This document shows positions 53,387-60,775 of a DNA stretch of 64,000 nucleotides, piece after piece. The notes below the pieces were generated by a model, which worked only from the letters and a program-made list of their open reading frames with translations, searched no databases and had not been told where the DNA came from. Source of the DNA: Bacillota bacterium (GTDB taxonomy: Bacteria > Bacillota > SHA-98 > UBA4971). A program made the position numbers and the translations under genes. The first letter of the stretch is position 1. Each line of letters begins with the position of its first letter. Location of the stretch: the NCBI GenBank assembly GCA_024653485.1, contig JANLFY010000008.1:1-64000 (forward strand), given 5' to 3'.

Positions 53387-54163
53387 ATGGACCACAGCTC
53401 TATTGAGGATCTCGTGGCAAAGTGCGTGAGAGAGCTCGAGGCGAGGGGTCTTGTCGTCCCCGGGGTCCTCGGGGTTCCTGGAGTCCCCGGAGCTTCCGGA
53501 GTCCCCGGAGTCACTGGCGCTTTTCCCGCCCCGCCTCATGATCGGCCCGCTGGCGGCGCTGGCGGATGGGCGGTTCCGGTGGGCGTGTCCAGTCGCCACG
53601 TTCACCTGTGTGCCCGGGACTTCGAGGCGCTCTTCGGAGTGGAGAGCGCGAAAAGGGGTCTTGAGAAGCTGCGAGACCTGTCGCAGCCCGGGCAGTTCGC
53701 GGCGAAAGAGATGGTCGCGCTCGTCGGCCCCAAAGGGAGCATACACGGCGTGAGAGTGCTGGGACCTCTGAGATCGAGAACCCAGATTGAGATAAGCCGC
53801 ACGGACGGGTTCGCATTGGGGGTCTCTCCGCCGGTTCGCGACTCGGGCGACGTCGACGGGTCCGTCGCCATGACCCTGGTCGGCCCTGCTGGCGCCGTGA
53901 ACCTGAAAGAGGGCGTCATAATAGCGACCCGCCACATCCACATGAGCCCGCGGGATGCGTCTTCATGGGGCCTCCGCGACGGCGACCGCGTGGACGTGGA
54001 GGTTGAAGGGGTGCGGAGCCTGGTGTTTCGTGGCGTGCTCGTGAGGGTGAGGGAGGACTTCCAACTCGAGATGCACGTCGACACCGACGAAGCCAACGCG
54101 GCGCTCTTGCGCACCGGAGACGTGGTCAAGGTAATCGGCAGGAGTTCGGGCGGAAACGGTTAG
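53387..54163 (+). CDS. pduL: PduL-type phosphotransacylase with N-terminal encapsulation peptide
   Basis: PduL swaps CoA for phosphate on acyl-CoA, giving acyl phosphate and free CoA inside the shell. The 258-residue protein has the paired metal-binding motifs SSRHVHLCARD and ATRHIHMSPRD, and QFAAKEMVALVGPKGS between them. Residues 1-22 (MDHSSIEDLVAKCVRELEAR) form an amphipathic encapsulation helix. A Gly-Val-Pro stretch of about 25 residues with collagen-like periodicity joins it to the enzyme. It completes the acetaldehyde to acetyl phosphate route with the aldehyde dehydrogenase. Confidence 0.92.
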   Translation: MDHSSIEDLVAKCVRELEARGLVVPGVLGVPGVPGASGVPGVTGAFPAPPHDRPAGGAGGWAVPVGVSSRHVHLCARDFEALFGVESAKRGLEKLRDLSQPGQFAAKEMVALVGPKGSIHGVRVLGPLRSRTQIEISRTDGFALGVSPPVRDSGDVDGSVAMTLVGPAGAVNLKEGVIIATRHIHMSPRDASSWGLRDGDRVDVEVEGVRSLVFRGVLVRVREDFQLEMHVDTDEANAALLRTGDVVKVIGRSSGGNG

Positions 54164-54239
54164 GCCGTTTGGACGAGTGGTTCGGGAGATGGAGCTGGAA
54201 ACGATTGGAGCCTTGTGACGGCTCTGGAGGGGTAGCCCC

Positions 54240-54788
54240 GTGGGTCTGGCGATAGGTCTCGTGGAGTTTGCCAACGTGACCAAGGGCATAGAAGGAACCG
54301 ACGCGATGGTCAAAGCCGCCGACGTCGAGCTCCTGTTGGCGCGGCCCACCTGCCCGGGCAAGTTCACGACCATGGTGTCCGGCGACGTGGGCGCGGTGAA
54401 GAGCTCGATCGCGGCAGGGACAGCCGCGGGCGCTGAAGCCGTGGTGGACGAGTTCGTCCTGCCGAACGTGCATCCGGGGGTGTTTCCTGCGATCACCGCG
54501 ACATCCGATGTGCGGGAGGTGAAGGCGCTCGGCGTGATCGAGACCTTCACGGTCGCGTCCGCCATAGTCGCGGCTGACGCCGCTCTCAAGGCCGCGGCGG
54601 TCGACGCCATTGAGTTAAGGCTCGCCATCGGGCTCGGCGGAAAGTGCTTCGTTACCCTCACCGGAGACGTGGGCGCGGTTCAGGCTGCCGTGAGCGCGGG
54701 CAGCGCCGACGCGAGCGCGAGAGGGCTCCTCGTCTCGCAGGTGGTAATCCCTTCGCCTGCGAAAGAGCTTGTTGCGGCCCTCCTGTGA
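54240..54788 (+). CDS. BMC-T shell protein, PduT-like with Cys pore
   Basis: This 182-residue protein contains two BMC domains in tandem and should form a pseudohexameric trimer in the shell. The first domain's pore loop reads LARPTCPGKFTTMVSGDVGAV. The Cys in CPGK is at the place where PduT binds a [4Fe-4S] cluster on the threefold axis. The second domain has LRLAIGLGGKCFVTLTGDVGAV. The GTG has GGAGGGG 7 bases upstream. A role in passing electrons or small molecules through the shell is inferred from PduT. Confidence 0.9.
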   Translation: MGLAIGLVEFANVTKGIEGTDAMVKAADVELLLARPTCPGKFTTMVSGDVGAVKSSIAAGTAAGAEAVVDEFVLPNVHPGVFPAITATSDVREVKALGVIETFTVASAIVAADAALKAAAVDAIELRLAIGLGGKCFVTLTGDVGAVQAAVSAGSADASARGLLVSQVVIPSPAKELVAALL

Positions 54789-54804
54789 GAAAGGGGGTGC
54801 TTGC

Positions 54805-55344
54805 GTGCGCGCGGTAATAACCGAGGCTGAACTGAGAAGGCTTGCGCCGGCATCAAAGGTCCTGGCGCCGCGTGGCGCGATCGTGACGCCCTCAGCCAGA
54901 GACTACGCCAGGGACAATGGGATCGAGATCATCGAGACGACCGGCGAGGGTGTCTTCGCCTCCCCGTGCAGTGGGAACGAAGGTGCGGCGAGAGCTGCGG
55001 CCTTTGACGCGACGGAGGGCGCGACGTCACGCACGTGGTCAAGCACGCTGTCCGGGTCCGGAAGGAGTCCGTCAAGGAACTCGTCAAGGAGCTCGTCCAC
55101 CGCAGGGGGATGGCTGGCAGGAGCCGATGGAGGCTCAAGCGTCGAAACGAGCGCCGGCGTGCGCCTGCCACCGGGCATGGGTGTGCAGGAGGTCATGGAG
55201 CGAGTGGTCCGCGCTGCCGTCGCAAGGCTGGGACCGCAAGCCGACAGAGAGACGCTGGCCAGAGTATTGGCCATGGTATTGATTCACCTGGGTTACGCGG
55301 TTGCGGTGTCAGACATCACGTCCGTTGCGTCTCAGGACCGGTGA
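54805..55344 (+). CDS. BMC-associated protein with EutT/EutQ-like N-terminal segment
   Basis: The 179-residue protein starts AVITEAELRRLAPASKVLAP then GAIVTPSARDYARDNGIEII. That short segment recurs at the N-terminus of several BMC-associated proteins, including EutT-type ones. A Ser/Thr/Arg/Gly-rich linker of about 70 residues follows. The C-terminal 50 residues form helices (GVQEVMERVVRAAVARLG and ETLARVLAMVLIHLGY) and look like an encapsulation or docking unit. No enzymatic motif was found. The GTG has AAAGGGGGTG upstream. It sits between shell genes, so a structural or assembly role is likely. Confidence 0.65.
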   Translation: MRAVITEAELRRLAPASKVLAPRGAIVTPSARDYARDNGIEIIETTGEGVFASPCSGNEGAARAAAFDATEGATSRTWSSTLSGSGRSPSRNSSRSSSTAGGWLAGADGGSSVETSAGVRLPPGMGVQEVMERVVRAAVARLGPQADRETLARVLAMVLIHLGYAVAVSDITSVASQDR

Positions 55345-55360
55345 AAGGGGGTGAACCCAA

Positions 55361-55666
55361 GTGGCCATGGAAGCGCTGGGAATGATTGAGACCAGAGGGC
55401 TCGTCGCGATGATCGAGGCCGCAGACGCTATGGTCAAGGCGGCCAACGTAAGGCTCGTGGGCTGGGAGAAGATCGGCGGCGGGTACGTGACAGTCCTGGT
55501 GAGAGGGGAAGTGGCGGCATGCAAGTCGGCCTGCGAGGCCGGTGCGGCAGCGGCAGCGAAGATCGGCGAGGTCGTGTCGGTGCATGTCATTCCGAGACCG
55601 CACTTCGACCTTGAGGGAAAGCTGCCCATTTCCCTGCCCGAGACAAAGAAGGAGAAGGGCCAATAG
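55361..55666 (+). CDS. BMC-H shell protein, second
   Basis: The 101-residue protein is a paralogue of the first BMC-H, with [26 protein letters not shown], pore loop [23 protein letters not shown] and [15 protein letters not shown]. It has a longer Lys/Glu-rich C-terminal tail and a Trp before the pore loop. GAAAGGGGGTG precedes the GTG start. It should tile the shell facets together with the first copy. Confidence 0.93.
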   Translation: MAMEALGMIETRGLVAMIEAADAMVKAANVRLVGWEKIGGGYVTVLVRGEVAACKSACEAGAAAAAKIGEVVSVHVIPRPHFDLEGKLPISLPETKKEKGQ

Positions 55667-55785
55667 CGCCCTGCTTCCCCCGGGGCCGGGCGCGACGACG
55701 GCTGTCGACTCCACGGTGGAGCCTTGGCCGTGCGGTTGCGCCCGGCGACGGCGAGGGCATGTGGGCTCACACCCGGGCTTACGTC

Positions 55786-55819
55786 CGGGTGAGTGCACCG
55801 CGCGGGTGAGTGCACCGCG
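55786..55819 (+). repeat. 17-bp perfect tandem duplication
   Basis: CGGGTGAGTGCACCGCG occurs twice back to back. The first copy overlaps a hairpin in which CACCCGG (55770) pairs with CCGGGTG (55785). The site is the gap between the second BMC-H and the first BMC-P gene. Confidence 0.85.
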
Positions 55820-55843
55820 GTTGACCAATGAGGGGGGACCTCC

Positions 55844-56137
55844 TTGATCGCGTGCAGAGTGGTGGGCACGGTGGTATGCACGAGGAAGGACGAGAAACTG
55901 GTGGGATCGAAGCTCCAAATCGTGGAGCCCGTATCCCTGGCTGACCAGTCTCCCGATGGCAAGCCCTTGGTGGCGATTGATACGGTCGGAGCGGGCGAGG
56001 GCGAGATCGTCCTCGTCGTGAGCGGAAGCTCGGCCCGACAGACGTCGAGGACTCAGAATACGCCAGTGGACGCTGTCATCATGGCTATCGTGGACTCCAT
56101 CGAGATGGGCGGCAAACTGGTGTACCAAAAGGGCTGA
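55844..56137 (+). CDS. BMC-P (EutN/CcmL-type) vertex protein, first
   Basis: BMC-P proteins form pentamers that cap shell vertices. This 97-residue protein has the family start CRVVGTVVCTRKDEKLVGSK, the middle VAIDTVGAGEGEIVLVVSGSSARQ and the end PVDAVIMAIVDSI. The start is TTG, with GAGGGGGGAC upstream. It is the first of three BMC-P genes in the locus. Confidence 0.93.
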   Translation: MIACRVVGTVVCTRKDEKLVGSKLQIVEPVSLADQSPDGKPLVAIDTVGAGEGEIVLVVSGSSARQTSRTQNTPVDAVIMAIVDSIEMGGKLVYQKG

Positions 56138-56322
56138 TGAAAGAAAGGGCTGACGAGAGAGTCGACGAGAGGGCTGGCAAGGGAGCTGCTAGCGAAAGGG
56201 CCGGCGAGAAAGCCGGAGACGACCTGGGAGTGCGCTGCCGACGCGAAGGTCGGCGAGAGGGTCGATGGGAGACCTTGCGAGAGACCTCTTGCGAGAGACC
56301 TCTAGGGAGGTCCAGTGGCTAG
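56137..56322 (+). CDS. Possible small repeat-derived charged protein
   Basis: This frame of 61 residues begins in the stop of the preceding BMC-P gene (TGATG) and is almost only Glu, Arg, Ala, Gly, Lys and Asp, built from degenerate repeats of a GAGAGGGCNGGCGAG type. No family is recognised and no separate strong ribosome binding site is seen, though coupling to the upstream stop is possible. It may be non-coding repeat expansion. Confidence 0.25.
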   Translation: MKERADERVDERAGKGAASERAGEKAGDDLGVRCRREGRREGRWETLRETSCERPLGRSSG

Positions 56323-56379
56323 GGAGGCCCAGTGGGAGCCGGTTGCTGGTCGAGTGCTGGACCGTCAGGTGGTGGAAGG

Positions 56380-57870
56380 ATGGCAGCCGCGTCGGTCACG
56401 GACATCGTAAACGCCATAGAGGCCGCAGGCGTTGTGGGAGCAGGCGGGGCGGGGTTCCCGACGCACGTCAAGTTGTCCACTGCCGTAGGCACGGTGATAG
56501 CGAACGGTGCCGAGTGTGAGCCGTTGCTTGAGGCCGACTACGCGGTGATGGCGCTCGAACCTGCGAGAGTGCTAGCGGGTCTTGAGATCGCCATGGCCGT
56601 CACCGGCGCTACGCGGGGTTATGTGGCTGTCAAGGAGAAGCGAGGAGCCGTGCTACGCGTGATGGACGATCTGGTCAAGCGCGAAAAGGGAATCAGCGTG
56701 TGCGCGCTGGACGACGTATACCCCATCGGCGATGAGCACGTGCTCGTCAATGAAGTGACTGGCCGGCACGTTCCCGAAGGCGGCTTGCCTCTGGAAGCAG
56801 GTGTCGTAGTGAACAACGTGGCTACCCTAGCCGCCGTGGCGGACGCGGTTGACGGCCGCCCGGTGACCTCGCGTTACGTGACAGTTGCCGGGGCGGTTGC
56901 GCGGCCTGTGACCGCGAGGTTCCCGATAGGAACCTCGGTGGCCGATGCCATCGCTTTCGCGGGCGGACCGCTCACCGAAAGGTACAGGGTCATTCTGGGT
57001 GGGCCGATCATGGGCAAGCTGGCGCCTGACACGGCCGCCGTGGTGACGAAGGTGACAGGGGGCATCATCGTGCTTCCTGTGGACCATCCGCTGGTGAGGA
57101 CGCGAGAGGCGGACATCGGCGTCATCATCAGGCAGGCGAGGGCGGCGTGCTGCCAGTGCATGAGCTGCACCGAGACGTGCCCGAGACATCTCTTGGGGCA
57201 TAGGATAGCTCCTCATCTGATCATGCGCGCCGTGACCATGTGGTCGGCGTCAGGGCCGCCTCCAGACACGATAGCGAGCGCTTGGCTGTGCTCCGAGTGC
57301 GCCGTGTGCGCCACCGTGGGCTGCCCATCGGGTCTTTCGCCGGTAAGGGTGAACCAAGCCCTCAAACAATCAATGGCCAGGAAAGGCATGAAGAATCCGT
57401 ACCACGAGAAGGACATCTCTTCACACCCGCTGCGAACTGCCAGGAGAGTTCCTTCTTCTCGCATGGTGACGAGGTCAGGGATAGCTTCTTACGTGACTGG
57501 CCAGGGACGCGGCCTTGCCGAGGCCGCCGCCGAAGCTGATGGCAAGGCCGGTGCCCGAGCTGGTGTCAGAGCCGGAGCCGGAGATGGCACCGGAGCCCGT
57601 GACAGAGCAGGTGGGACCGGAGGCCACAGCTCTCATACGGAGTGCGTGTCCCAGGTTTTCCAACCGAACAGGGTAGACATCCCGCTCCTTCAGCACGCAG
57701 GAGCTCCCGCTGTGCCGTGCGTGAGGATCGGGGATGAGGTGCGGGAGGGACAACCAATCGCCGAGATCCCTCCGGGGAAACTGGGGGCGAGGATCCATGC
57801 GAGCATTTCTGGGCGTGTCACGGGTATCGGCGATGCCATAACGATCGAGGCCGGGAGGCGCGGTAGATGA
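56380..57870 (+). CDS. RnfC/PduS-like iron-sulfur flavoprotein of the BMC
   Basis: The 496-residue protein resembles PduS and RnfC, which oxidise NADH through FMN and pass electrons to iron-sulfur clusters. Seen are VVGAGGAGFPTHVKLS and ANGAECEPLLEADY for the nucleotide and FMN site. Two ferredoxin-like Cys sets follow: CCQCMSCTETCP and CSECAVCATVGCP. A Gly/Ala/Arg/Asp-rich linker of about 45 residues then leads to a C-terminal barrel domain (VDIPLLQHAGAPAVPCVRIGDEV) ending GRVTGIGDAITIEA. The ATG at 56380 has GGTGGAAGG adjacent. It probably recycles NADH made by the aldehyde dehydrogenase. Confidence 0.88.
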   Translation: MAAASVTDIVNAIEAAGVVGAGGAGFPTHVKLSTAVGTVIANGAECEPLLEADYAVMALEPARVLAGLEIAMAVTGATRGYVAVKEKRGAVLRVMDDLVKREKGISVCALDDVYPIGDEHVLVNEVTGRHVPEGGLPLEAGVVVNNVATLAAVADAVDGRPVTSRYVTVAGAVARPVTARFPIGTSVADAIAFAGGPLTERYRVILGGPIMGKLAPDTAAVVTKVTGGIIVLPVDHPLVRTREADIGVIIRQARAACCQCMSCTETCPRHLLGHRIAPHLIMRAVTMWSASGPPPDTIASAWLCSECAVCATVGCPSGLSPVRVNQALKQSMARKGMKNPYHEKDISSHPLRTARRVPSSRMVTRSGIASYVTGQGRGLAEAAAEADGKAGARAGVRAGAGDGTGARDRAGGTGGHSSHTECVSQVFQPNRVDIPLLQHAGAPAVPCVRIGDEVREGQPIAEIPPGKLGARIHASISGRVTGIGDAITIEAGRRGR

Positions 57871-58325
57871 GGATAGTGATAGGCAGCGACCACGGAGGTT
57901 TCGATTTGAAGGAGGATATCAAGGCCTACCTGGCAGAGCTTGGCCACGAGTGCGTCGATTACGGCACTCACGGCAAGGAGCCTGTGGACTACCCCGACTT
58001 CGCCTTTCTAGTGGCCGAAGCGGTGGCAAGGGGGCTTTTCGAACGAGGCATAATCGTTGACAGCGCCGGCGTCGGTTCGGCAATGGCGGCGAACAAGGTG
58101 CCGGGCGTGAGGTGCGCGCCTTGCCAGGACATATACACGGCAAGGAACAGCCGTGAGCACAACGACGCCAACGTCCTAGCCTTGGGCGACAGGGTCATAG
58201 GCAAGGGCGTGGCGAGGGAGATAGTCAAGGTTTGGCTCTCCACGGAATTCGCGGGAGGAAGGCATCTGCGCCGCGTGGACAAGATCATGGAGATCGAGCG
58301 GAGATTCCTTTCGAGAGGCGACTGA
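57867..58325 (+). CDS. RpiB/LacAB-type sugar-phosphate isomerase of the BMC
   Basis: The 152-residue protein belongs to the RpiB/LacAB family, which interconverts aldose and ketose phosphates. It has VIGSDHGGFDLKEDIKAYL, VDYPDFAF, NSREHNDANVLALGDRVIG and a C-terminal GRHLRRVDKI. The usual catalytic Cys in the CGTGIG loop is replaced: the loop reads VDSAGVGSAMAANK, with Asp in its place. The enzyme may use another base or a different substrate. The ATG overlaps the preceding stop (ATGA) and has GGGAGG upstream. RpiB relatives together with DeoC are the marker of SPU-type BMC loci. Confidence 0.9.
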   Translation: MRIVIGSDHGGFDLKEDIKAYLAELGHECVDYGTHGKEPVDYPDFAFLVAEAVARGLFERGIIVDSAGVGSAMAANKVPGVRCAPCQDIYTARNSREHNDANVLALGDRVIGKGVAREIVKVWLSTEFAGGRHLRRVDKIMEIERRFLSRGD

Positions 58326-58355
58326 AACCGCGACCGGGCAACGCGCCGGTGTGAG

Positions 58356-58643
58356 GTGATCTCCCTGTTCATAGCGAGAGTTGTCGGAAAGGTTGTCGCT
58401 ACTCGTAAGGATGAGAAACTGGAAGGCGTGAAACTGCTCATCATCGAGCCGCTGAAGCGAGACGGCACCCCTTGCGGCAAGCCAGTCGTGGCCGTGGACA
58501 GCGTGGGTGCCGGCGCGGGCGAGATAGTGCAGGCGGTGAAGGGGAGAGAAGCGTCGCTTCCTCTTCCAAAGGCAGGCGCTCCGGTCGATGTGGCGATCGT
58601 GGGGATAGTGGACCGTGTGTTCCCGGACGACGGACGACGGTGA
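58356..58643 (+). CDS. BMC-P (EutN/CcmL-type) vertex protein, second
   Basis: This 95-residue protein shows ARVVGKVVATRKDEKLEGVK, VVAVDSVGAGAGEIVQAVKG and PVDVAIVGIVDRV, the BMC-P signature. The GTG at 58356 has little upstream support; GAGGTGAT lies over the start and would suit a CTG at 58365, which cannot be excluded. It differs from the first copy in the loop after AVKG, so the three vertex proteins are not simple duplicates. Confidence 0.9.
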   Translation: MISLFIARVVGKVVATRKDEKLEGVKLLIIEPLKRDGTPCGKPVVAVDSVGAGAGEIVQAVKGREASLPLPKAGAPVDVAIVGIVDRVFPDDGRR

Positions 58644-58753
58644 ACGCCGGTCATGTGACGAGGGAGAAGACGCCCAGCGCCGGGTGGGGCGTCATACGCG
58701 GCCTCCCGGTTGACGCGGTGTGACCGGGCGGCTAACACGCTCGAGGTGAGGCT

Positions 58754-59041
58754 GTGGTAATCGGCAGGGTAGTCGGGTCGGTGGTCGCGACCCAGAAGAA
58801 CGAGAGTTTTGTCGGATCCAAGATGCTCCTCGTGCAGCCCTTGGATCTCGACGGGAACGATTACGGCCAGGAGATCCTGGCCATCGACACGCAGGACGCG
58901 GGGCCCGGCGACATAGTCCTGGTCGTGAGCGAAGGCAATTCCTCGCGACAGGCCATTGGAAAGACCGATGCTCCGGTGGACTCTGTCATCATCGGGGTGG
59001 TTGACACCGTTCGCATATCTCGCCGCTTCGAAGGGAGGTAA
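58754..59041 (+). CDS. BMC-P (EutN/CcmL-type) vertex protein, third
   Basis: The 95-residue protein has [45 protein letters not shown] and [13 protein letters not shown]. The GTG has GAGGTGAGG upstream. Together with the two others it gives three BMC-P genes for one shell, with the isomerase gene set between the first two. Confidence 0.92.
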   Translation: MVIGRVVGSVVATQKNESFVGSKMLLVQPLDLDGNDYGQEILAIDTQDAGPGDIVLVVSEGNSSRQAIGKTDAPVDSVIIGVVDTVRISRRFEGR

Positions 59042-59044
59042 GCC

Positions 59045-59119
59045 GTGTTTTGCTCGACCGGACGACGGCCACTCGCAGTGCGGATCGGGCGCGACACGGC
59101 ACGGTCAGATGGGAATTGA
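59045..59119 (+). CDS. Possible 24-residue leader peptide upstream of the DeoC fusion
   Basis: A GTG at 59045, with GGGAGGTAA 3 bases upstream, opens a 24-residue frame that ends inside the first codons of the DeoC fusion (stop 59117-59119, ATG 59109). The DeoC ATG itself has no good ribosome binding site. The small frame could deliver ribosomes to it by coupling. The peptide has no recognisable function. Confidence 0.3.
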   Translation: MFCSTGRRPLAVRIGRDTARSDGN

Positions 59120-60683
59120 CGAGTTGATTGAAAGGGTAACCGATGACGTGATAGCTCAGATGAGAAAGCGAGGCGAGATCCCACAGGCCGCGACGAGTCC
59201 GCCGGCTCCGTCGCCCGCCCGTGCGGTCTCACCGTCCCCCATGCCCGGGGGCTGCCCGGCCCGCCCGAGGGTGTTGGTGCTACTGGCGGGCGACAAGGCG
59301 TCGCTCGAGAACGCCCTGACTCAACTGGGGAGAATCGGCGACCGCGGGCTGTCCGTTGCGTGCCTCGTGTCAGACGAGGTCAAGGACTTCTGGAGCGAGG
59401 GCGAGATCGCGGGGGCGCTGGGTCACGTGTCCTTCGTCGACCTGCGCGACGCAGCAGCTGCGGTATCATGCACCGACGTCGCGGTGGTTCCGGTGCTTCC
59501 TCTCCATGTGGCGGCGCGGGCGGCTTTGCTCACAGGGAATGACGCTGCCACGAAGGCTCTCATAGCGGCGCTTGCGGAGGGCAAGCGGGTGTATGCAGCC
59601 GCCGACTCGCTGGCGCCGTCCGGTCAGACCGAGAGCGAGGGCGCCAAACGTGGCGGGCACGGCTTCGCCCTCCGAAGGCAGGCGGACGAGTACCTCAAGA
59701 AGCTGCGAGAGTACGGCATGATTGTCGTCGATTCCAAGGACCTAGCACGTGAACTGGAACGCGGGATTCGCATAGTCAACCCTGGAAGCGCAGCCTCCTC
59801 GGCCTCCTTCACGGACTCGCACGGCGCAAGTCAGGCGTCTCGTGGCACCGCGGCCAGTCCGACCAAAGCTCGGCCGGAAAGCGGGGCCAACAGCGCGGAT
59901 TCAGGGTGCTCAAGGCTCTTCGGCGAGTGCTCTGCATGCGGCAAGTGCGTTCAGGAGAACCCTGATGGAACTGCCAGGATAGTCGAGGCGGGAGCGTCCC
60001 GCATCGGCGCTGCACCTGGCGTCGGGGCAATTGCCGGCGACGTTGCCGCCATGATAGACCATACGTTGCTGAAGCCTGACGCGACGAAGGACCAGGTCAT
60101 CAAGCTGTGCGAAGAAGCGAAGCAGTACAACTTCGCGTCGGTGTGCGTGAACCCGACCAACGTTAGCCTTGCCGCCAGCATCCTCAAAGGTACACCTGTG
60201 AAGGTGTGCACCGTCATAGGCTTCCCGTTGGGAGCGACGACGCCGACCGCAAAGGCGATAGAGACGCGCGACGCCATAGCGAACGGGGCGACTGAAGTAG
60301 ACATGGTCATCAATGTGGGTGCGCTCAAGTCAGGCGACTACGACCTCGTCAAACGCGATATCGAAGCGGTCGTGGACGCGGCCCGAGGCAAGGCAATCGT
60401 GAAGGTCATCATCGAGACGGCTCTCTTGACCGATGAAGAGAAAGTGAAGGCTTGCCTGCTTGCGAAGCTCGCGGGCGCTGACTTCGTGAAGACATCGACC
60501 GGCTTCGGCCCCGGAGGCGCCACAGTCGAGGACATCAGGCTCATGCGCAAAGTCGTCGGTAGCGACATGGGAGTGAAAGCCTCCGGCGGCATCAGGAACC
60601 TCGAGTCGGCGCGCAAGATGATCGAGGCGGGGGCCTCGCGCATAGGCGCCAGCGCAAGCGTGGCTATCGTGAAGGGGCAGTGA
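59109..60683 (+). CDS. deoC: Encapsulation peptide - flavoprotein-like - Cys cluster - DeoC fusion
   Basis: The C-terminal 220 residues are deoxyribose-phosphate aldolase, which cleaves 2-deoxyribose 5-phosphate to acetaldehyde and glyceraldehyde 3-phosphate. [38 protein letters not shown] with the Schiff-base Lys, and [13 protein letters not shown] are all present. The full protein has 524 residues. Residues 1-21 ([20 protein letters not shown]) form an encapsulation helix. After a Pro-rich linker, residues 50-215 or so look like a flavoprotein-type Rossmann domain ([37 protein letters not shown]). A Ser/Ala linker then holds four Cys in [14 protein letters not shown]. The ATG has only a weak ribosome binding site. 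Confidence 0.88.
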   Translation: MGIDELIERVTDDVIAQMRKRGEIPQAATSPPAPSPARAVSPSPMPGGCPARPRVLVLLAGDKASLENALTQLGRIGDRGLSVACLVSDEVKDFWSEGEIAGALGHVSFVDLRDAAAAVSCTDVAVVPVLPLHVAARAALLTGNDAATKALIAALAEGKRVYAAADSLAPSGQTESEGAKRGGHGFALRRQADEYLKKLREYGMIVVDSKDLARELERGIRIVNPGSAASSASFTDSHGASQASRGTAASPTKARPESGANSADSGCSRLFGECSACGKCVQENPDGTARIVEAGASRIGAAPGVGAIAGDVAAMIDHTLLKPDATKDQVIKLCEEAKQYNFASVCVNPTNVSLAASILKGTPVKVCTVIGFPLGATTPTAKAIETRDAIANGATEVDMVINVGALKSGDYDLVKRDIEAVVDAARGKAIVKVIIETALLTDEEKVKACLLAKLAGADFVKTSTGFGPGGATVEDIRLMRKVVGSDMGVKASGGIRNLESARKMIEAGASRIGASASVAIVKGQ

Positions 60684-60689
60684 ACAGAC

Positions 60690-60719
60690 GAGCAGGGGAG
60701 GAGGCGCTCCCCCCTGCTC
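60690..60719 (+). terminator. Strong hairpin ending the BMC operon
   Basis: GAGCAGGGG and CCCCTGCTC form a 9-bp stem, with an inner GGAG/CTCC extension, 7 bases after the DeoC fusion stop. T tracts are weak on both sides. It may serve the convergent spore-protein gene as well. Confidence 0.65.
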
Positions 60720-60775
60720 TGTATCGCAAGCGGTTACGAGACTTGCCCAGAGATACGGGCACCTATCTCCCCGTG

